From Oscillospiraceae bacterium (GTDB lineage: Bacteria; Bacillota; Clostridia; Oscillospirales; Oscillospiraceae): a stretch of DNA of 8,081 nt. The position numbers and the translations under genes were made by a program. The stretch lies in contig JAAZCZ010000025.1 of assembly GCA_012513005.1 (NCBI GenBank), positions 1 through 8,081 of the forward strand, given 5' to 3'. The notes under the pieces are model-generated. The model saw only the letters and a program-made list of their open reading frames with translations. It did not search any database and had not been told where the DNA came from. Below are positions 6,044 through 8,081 of this stretch, one piece after another; within the stretch, counting starts at the first letter, position 1; every line of letters begins with the position of its first letter.

Positions 6044-7741
6044 ATGAAGCGTAGAATATCCTTATTGCTAATTGTAGTTATTCTCATAAACCTATTTGCA
6101 GCTTGCAGCGGTAGCACCTCTTCTTTTGGAGATGGGCTTAGCCGCGCTGTCGGAAAATCTTTAGAGCTTGTTGTATCCGGCAAGAAACAAAAAGCTGAAA
6201 TTGAAACAGGAGAAGACACAACTTTAAGCTATGAGCAAATGCACTATGCGCATTATGAAAGCGATAATTTTGCTGAGTTTACTGAGCCTTTTTATGAAAT
6301 GAGTAAAAACGGCGGCACTACTGAAGCTTTTAACTTAGCTGATGAAAAAGCTATAAATGAGCTTAATTATATTTTTACACTCAAGACTTTAATTGAAATA
6401 AAATATAACCGCGACCCGAGTGATACATATAATTCCGCGGAGCTTACACATTCGGAAAAAATTTGGACAGGCTCTCACGATAAATATTTCACCGCCATAG
6501 CGCAGCTCGCTAAATCAAATAACAAGAATGTTATGACAGATAGATATACCGAGGCAGAAATTAGTGTTTTTGCCGCCTACGAGCCTGTTTCAGATGAGAG
6601 TTTTAAAGCTTCCGATAAGGAGCGTGAGCTTCTAAACCGTTATTATGAGCTAATTGCAGCAGATTCACCTGACTATGATGAAATATCTGATCTTTTTATT
6701 GAGCTTGTGAACGTGCGTAAAGGCTCGTTTAATAAAGAAAAGTACGGCACTTTTGCTGAGTATGCTTATGAGAGTCTTTACTCTAAAGTTTATTCTCCTG
6801 CTGACGGAGAAAAAATATGGGATTTTGCCAAAACTCATTTTGCACCGATTATAAAAAAGCATGAGAATGATTATTATTCTGCAATGAGCACTCTTGTCAG
6901 AAAAGCGGGGAAAAATGTCACCGAGCAGGAGCTGCTTGACTCACTAAATATCGTGGCATCTAATTTATCCCCCAAGGCAAATGATGCTTATAAATTCTTT
7001 GTACAAAACAAATTATTTGACCTTGAGAAGATGCCGAGCAAGGTTAATTTAAGCTACACTATTCCCCTTTATTACTACAAAATACCCTTTATTTTCCAAA
7101 AGGCAGAGGGCAATGTGCTGGATAAGATGACACTTATTCATGAATTTGGGCATTTTCTTAATTTTTATTATGCCCCCAGTGATTTAATATACGGGCTTTC
7201 AGACAATGATTTAAGCGAGCTTCAGTCGCAGGGATTAGAAATGATTGCAACTGCGCACTATAAAGAAATATTCGGGAAATTTGCAAACGCTGCCCTTACT
7301 TTTAAGCTCTTAGACTTTGCTCAAAGTGTTGTTGACGGGGCTATGTACGATGAGTTTTTGCAAAAGGTATATGCAGAAGAATCGCTTACAAAAGAAAAGA
7401 TTATAGAAATATACAAGAGTATATACACACAGTATGGATATACTCCGTATAACGGCTATGAATATGAGTGGGCAGGCTTAACTCATAACTTTGAAAGTCC
7501 GTTTTATTACATCAGCTACTGCGTTTCAGCAATTCCTTCGCTTGAGCTTTATTCCAAGCTGCTAAATTCACCCGAGGATGCCAAGGCAACACTAAACAGC
7601 ATACTTGAAATGGACACTGAAAACTACTATTTTGCTGATGCGCTAAAAGACGCCGGGCTGAAAGATGTTTTTGACGAAAATTCTTTTATTACGGCGGCTG
7701 TCGCCGTTACAGAAGGGATTAAAAAAGCGGGACTTGAGTAA
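6044..7741 (+). CDS. Lipoprotein zinc metallopeptidase of the M3 (oligoendopeptidase F-like) type
   Basis: Predicted surface-anchored peptidase that cuts peptides with a zinc-activated water. Residues 1-20 are a lipoprotein signal: MKRR, a hydrophobic core, then the lipobox LFAAC with Cys21 as the lipidated residue. A Ser/Gly-rich linker follows. The middle is helical, with KEKYGTFAEYAYESL near 231-245 resembling the M3 segment before the catalytic part. IHEFGHFLNFYY at 365-376 gives zinc ligands His366 and His370 and catalytic Glu367. Glu392 in SELQSQGLE aligns with the third ligand in the PepF motif AEVASTFNE. The C-terminal stretch around WAGLTHNFESPFYYISY (476-492) corresponds to the substrate-binding His/Tyr region. 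At 565 residues it has about the PepF length (near 600). PepF enzymes are usually cytosolic, so the lipoprotein signal is notable. It has its own promoter and is followed by a strong terminator. The substrate is unknown. Confidence 0.87.
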   Translation: MKRRISLLLIVVILINLFAACSGSTSSFGDGLSRAVGKSLELVVSGKKQKAEIETGEDTTLSYEQMHYAHYESDNFAEFTEPFYEMSKNGGTTEAFNLADEKAINELNYIFTLKTLIEIKYNRDPSDTYNSAELTHSEKIWTGSHDKYFTAIAQLAKSNNKNVMTDRYTEAEISVFAAYEPVSDESFKASDKERELLNRYYELIAADSPDYDEISDLFIELVNVRKGSFNKEKYGTFAEYAYESLYSKVYSPADGEKIWDFAKTHFAPIIKKHENDYYSAMSTLVRKAGKNVTEQELLDSLNIVASNLSPKANDAYKFFVQNKLFDLEKMPSKVNLSYTIPLYYYKIPFIFQKAEGNVLDKMTLIHEFGHFLNFYYAPSDLIYGLSDNDLSELQSQGLEMIATAHYKEIFGKFANAALTFKLLDFAQSVVDGAMYDEFLQKVYAEESLTKEKIIEIYKSIYTQYGYTPYNGYEYEWAGLTHNFESPFYYISYCVSAIPSLELYSKLLNSPEDAKATLNSILEMDTENYYFADALKDAGLKDVFDENSFITAAVAVTEGIKKAGLE

Positions 7742-7765
7742 TAAGCATAGCTATTAGTTATAGAC

Positions 7766-7807
7766 AATAAAATCCGGTAGGAACATTGATTCCTACCGGA
7801 TTTTATT
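7766..7807. terminator. Strong 18-bp hairpin terminator shared by peptidase gene and tRNA-Arg
   Basis: Bases 7766-7783 pair perfectly with 7790-7807 around the 6-nt loop CATTGA. The stem has a GC-rich core (TCCGGTAGGAA) and A-rich/T-rich outer arms. On the plus strand the T-rich tail follows the core 25 nt after the peptidase stop; on the minus strand the stem begins at the base right after the CCA of the tRNA gene. It can therefore serve both convergent transcripts. Confidence 0.85.
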
Positions 7808-7884
7808 TGGCACGCCGTGAGGGATTCGAACCCCCGACCTTCTGGTCCGTAGCCAGACGCTCTATCCAGCTGAGCTAACAGCGC
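7808..7884 (-). tRNA. tRNA-Arg (anticodon ACG)
   Basis: The 77-nt gene folds as a complete cloverleaf with encoded CCA (7808-7810). The acceptor stem pairs GCGCTGT (5') with ACGGCGT (3'), including two G-U pairs; the discriminator base is G. The D arm contains AGCTCAGCTGGATAGAGC. The anticodon stem TCTGG/CCAGA encloses the loop CTACGGA, giving anticodon ACG (7848-7850), which reads CGN arginine codons once A34 is converted to inosine. The T arm is GGGGG-TTCGAAT-CCCTC. The D-arm and loop sequences closely resemble bacterial tRNA-Arg(ACG). Confidence 0.96.
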
Positions 7885-7899
7885 ACATAGTGCCCGATT

Positions 7900-7928
7900 A
7901 TCTTAGCACAAAGTATTCAGCTTTGCAA
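7900..7928 (-). promoter_or_regulatory. Promoter of the tRNA-Arg gene
   Basis: On the minus strand TTGCAA (7923-7928) is followed by 17 nt and TAAGAT (7900-7905). Transcription would begin about 8 nt before the mature tRNA end at 7884. Spacing is ideal; each hexamer matches the consensus at four or five positions. Confidence 0.5.
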
Positions 7929-7993
7929 GGATAATATTTGCAATCCGCGAAATTTCCACCTTAATTTGTTTAATAACATCATAATATTAAAAT

Positions 7994-8021
7994 AACGGAG
8001 TTGCAAGTCTGCAACTCCGTT
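7994..8021 (-). terminator. Terminator after the gene at the right edge (probable rpsU)
   Basis: AACGGAGTTGCA (7994-8005) pairs with TGCAACTCCGTT (8010-8021) as a perfect 12-bp stem with a 4-nt loop. Read on the minus strand, it lies 20 nt after the TAA at 8042-8044 and is followed by the T-rich run ATTTTAATATT, as expected for intrinsic termination. It also insulates the downstream tRNA promoter. Confidence 0.8.
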
Positions 8022-8041
8022 TATTTCAGTTTTAATCTGCA

Positions 8042-8081
8042 TTAAAATGCGCGCTTTTTCTTATTCTTGCGAGCAGCCTCA
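8042..8081 (-). CDS. rpsU: C-terminal end of a basic protein, probably ribosomal protein bS21 (partial)
   Basis: Only the last 12 codons and the TAA stop lie in the window; the gene enters from the right edge on the minus strand. They encode EAARKNKKKRAF. The very basic tail beginning with EAARK resembles the end of Firmicute bS21, which typically finishes in a KKKSEAARK-type sequence; bS21 is a small protein of the 30S subunit. The terminator hairpin 20 nt downstream supports a true gene end. With so few residues, another basic protein is possible. Confidence 0.55.
   Translation of the reverse strand, partial: EAARKNKKKRAF

Noticed and set aside
6025..6219. Minus-strand 64-residue frame
   Set aside because: Antisense to the lipoprotein signal and promoter region, without a ribosome binding site.
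6665..6862. Minus-strand 65-residue frame
   Set aside because: Shadow of the peptidase gene.

Overview
The window looks like ordinary chromosome from a low-GC Gram-positive anaerobe of class Clostridia, possibly close to the Oscillospiraceae/Ruminococcaceae. This is inferred from several signs: AT-rich DNA, GGAG-type ribosome binding sites, frequent TTG/GTG starts, a HemZ-type radical SAM protein, a clostridial uridine-kinase-like protein, a CDF transporter of the clostridial type, a lipoprotein signal and a tRNA gene with encoded CCA. I see no integrase, transposase, phage gene or CRISPR array.

Layout. (1) Bases 1-1026, minus strand: the first 342 codons of a gene that runs off the left edge. 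It encodes one N-terminal membrane segment followed by a very long, highly regular coiled coil; no stop codon lies inside the window. (2) Bases 1081-2076, minus: a cytoplasmic type I L-asparaginase (ansA) with a TTG start, 54 bp upstream of the coiled-coil gene, with no visible terminator between them. (3) Bases 2077-2271: a divergent promoter region. (4) Bases 2272-4669, plus: a two-gene operon, hemZ and a stand-alone uridine-kinase-like P-loop kinase, overlapping by 11 bp. (5) A hairpin at 4692-4722 separates this operon from a convergent CDF cation transporter (minus, most likely starting at a TTG at 5912). (6) A divergent promoter region at 5913-6043 leads to a 565-residue lipoprotein metallopeptidase of the M3/oligoendopeptidase F type (plus). 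(7) A strong hairpin at 7766-7807 sits between that gene and a convergent tRNA-Arg(ACG) gene (minus, 7808-7884). (8) At the right edge, 12 codons of what is probably the end of rpsU (ribosomal protein bS21) are followed by a terminator hairpin (minus).

The genes do not form an obvious single pathway. They cover amino-acid catabolism, a tetrapyrrole-type radical SAM enzyme with a nucleoside kinase, divalent metal efflux, peptide hydrolysis at the cell surface, and translation. The least explained part is the coiled-coil protein at the left edge. Its core heptad register runs unbroken for about 290 residues, with a proximal Leu-x-x-Gly half, a distal Leu-x-x-Ala half and a 28-residue super-repeat. 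Other points of interest are the Asn-Asp-Asp-Asp transport site and apparently duplicated C-terminal domain of the CDF protein, and the surface anchoring of an M3-like peptidase.
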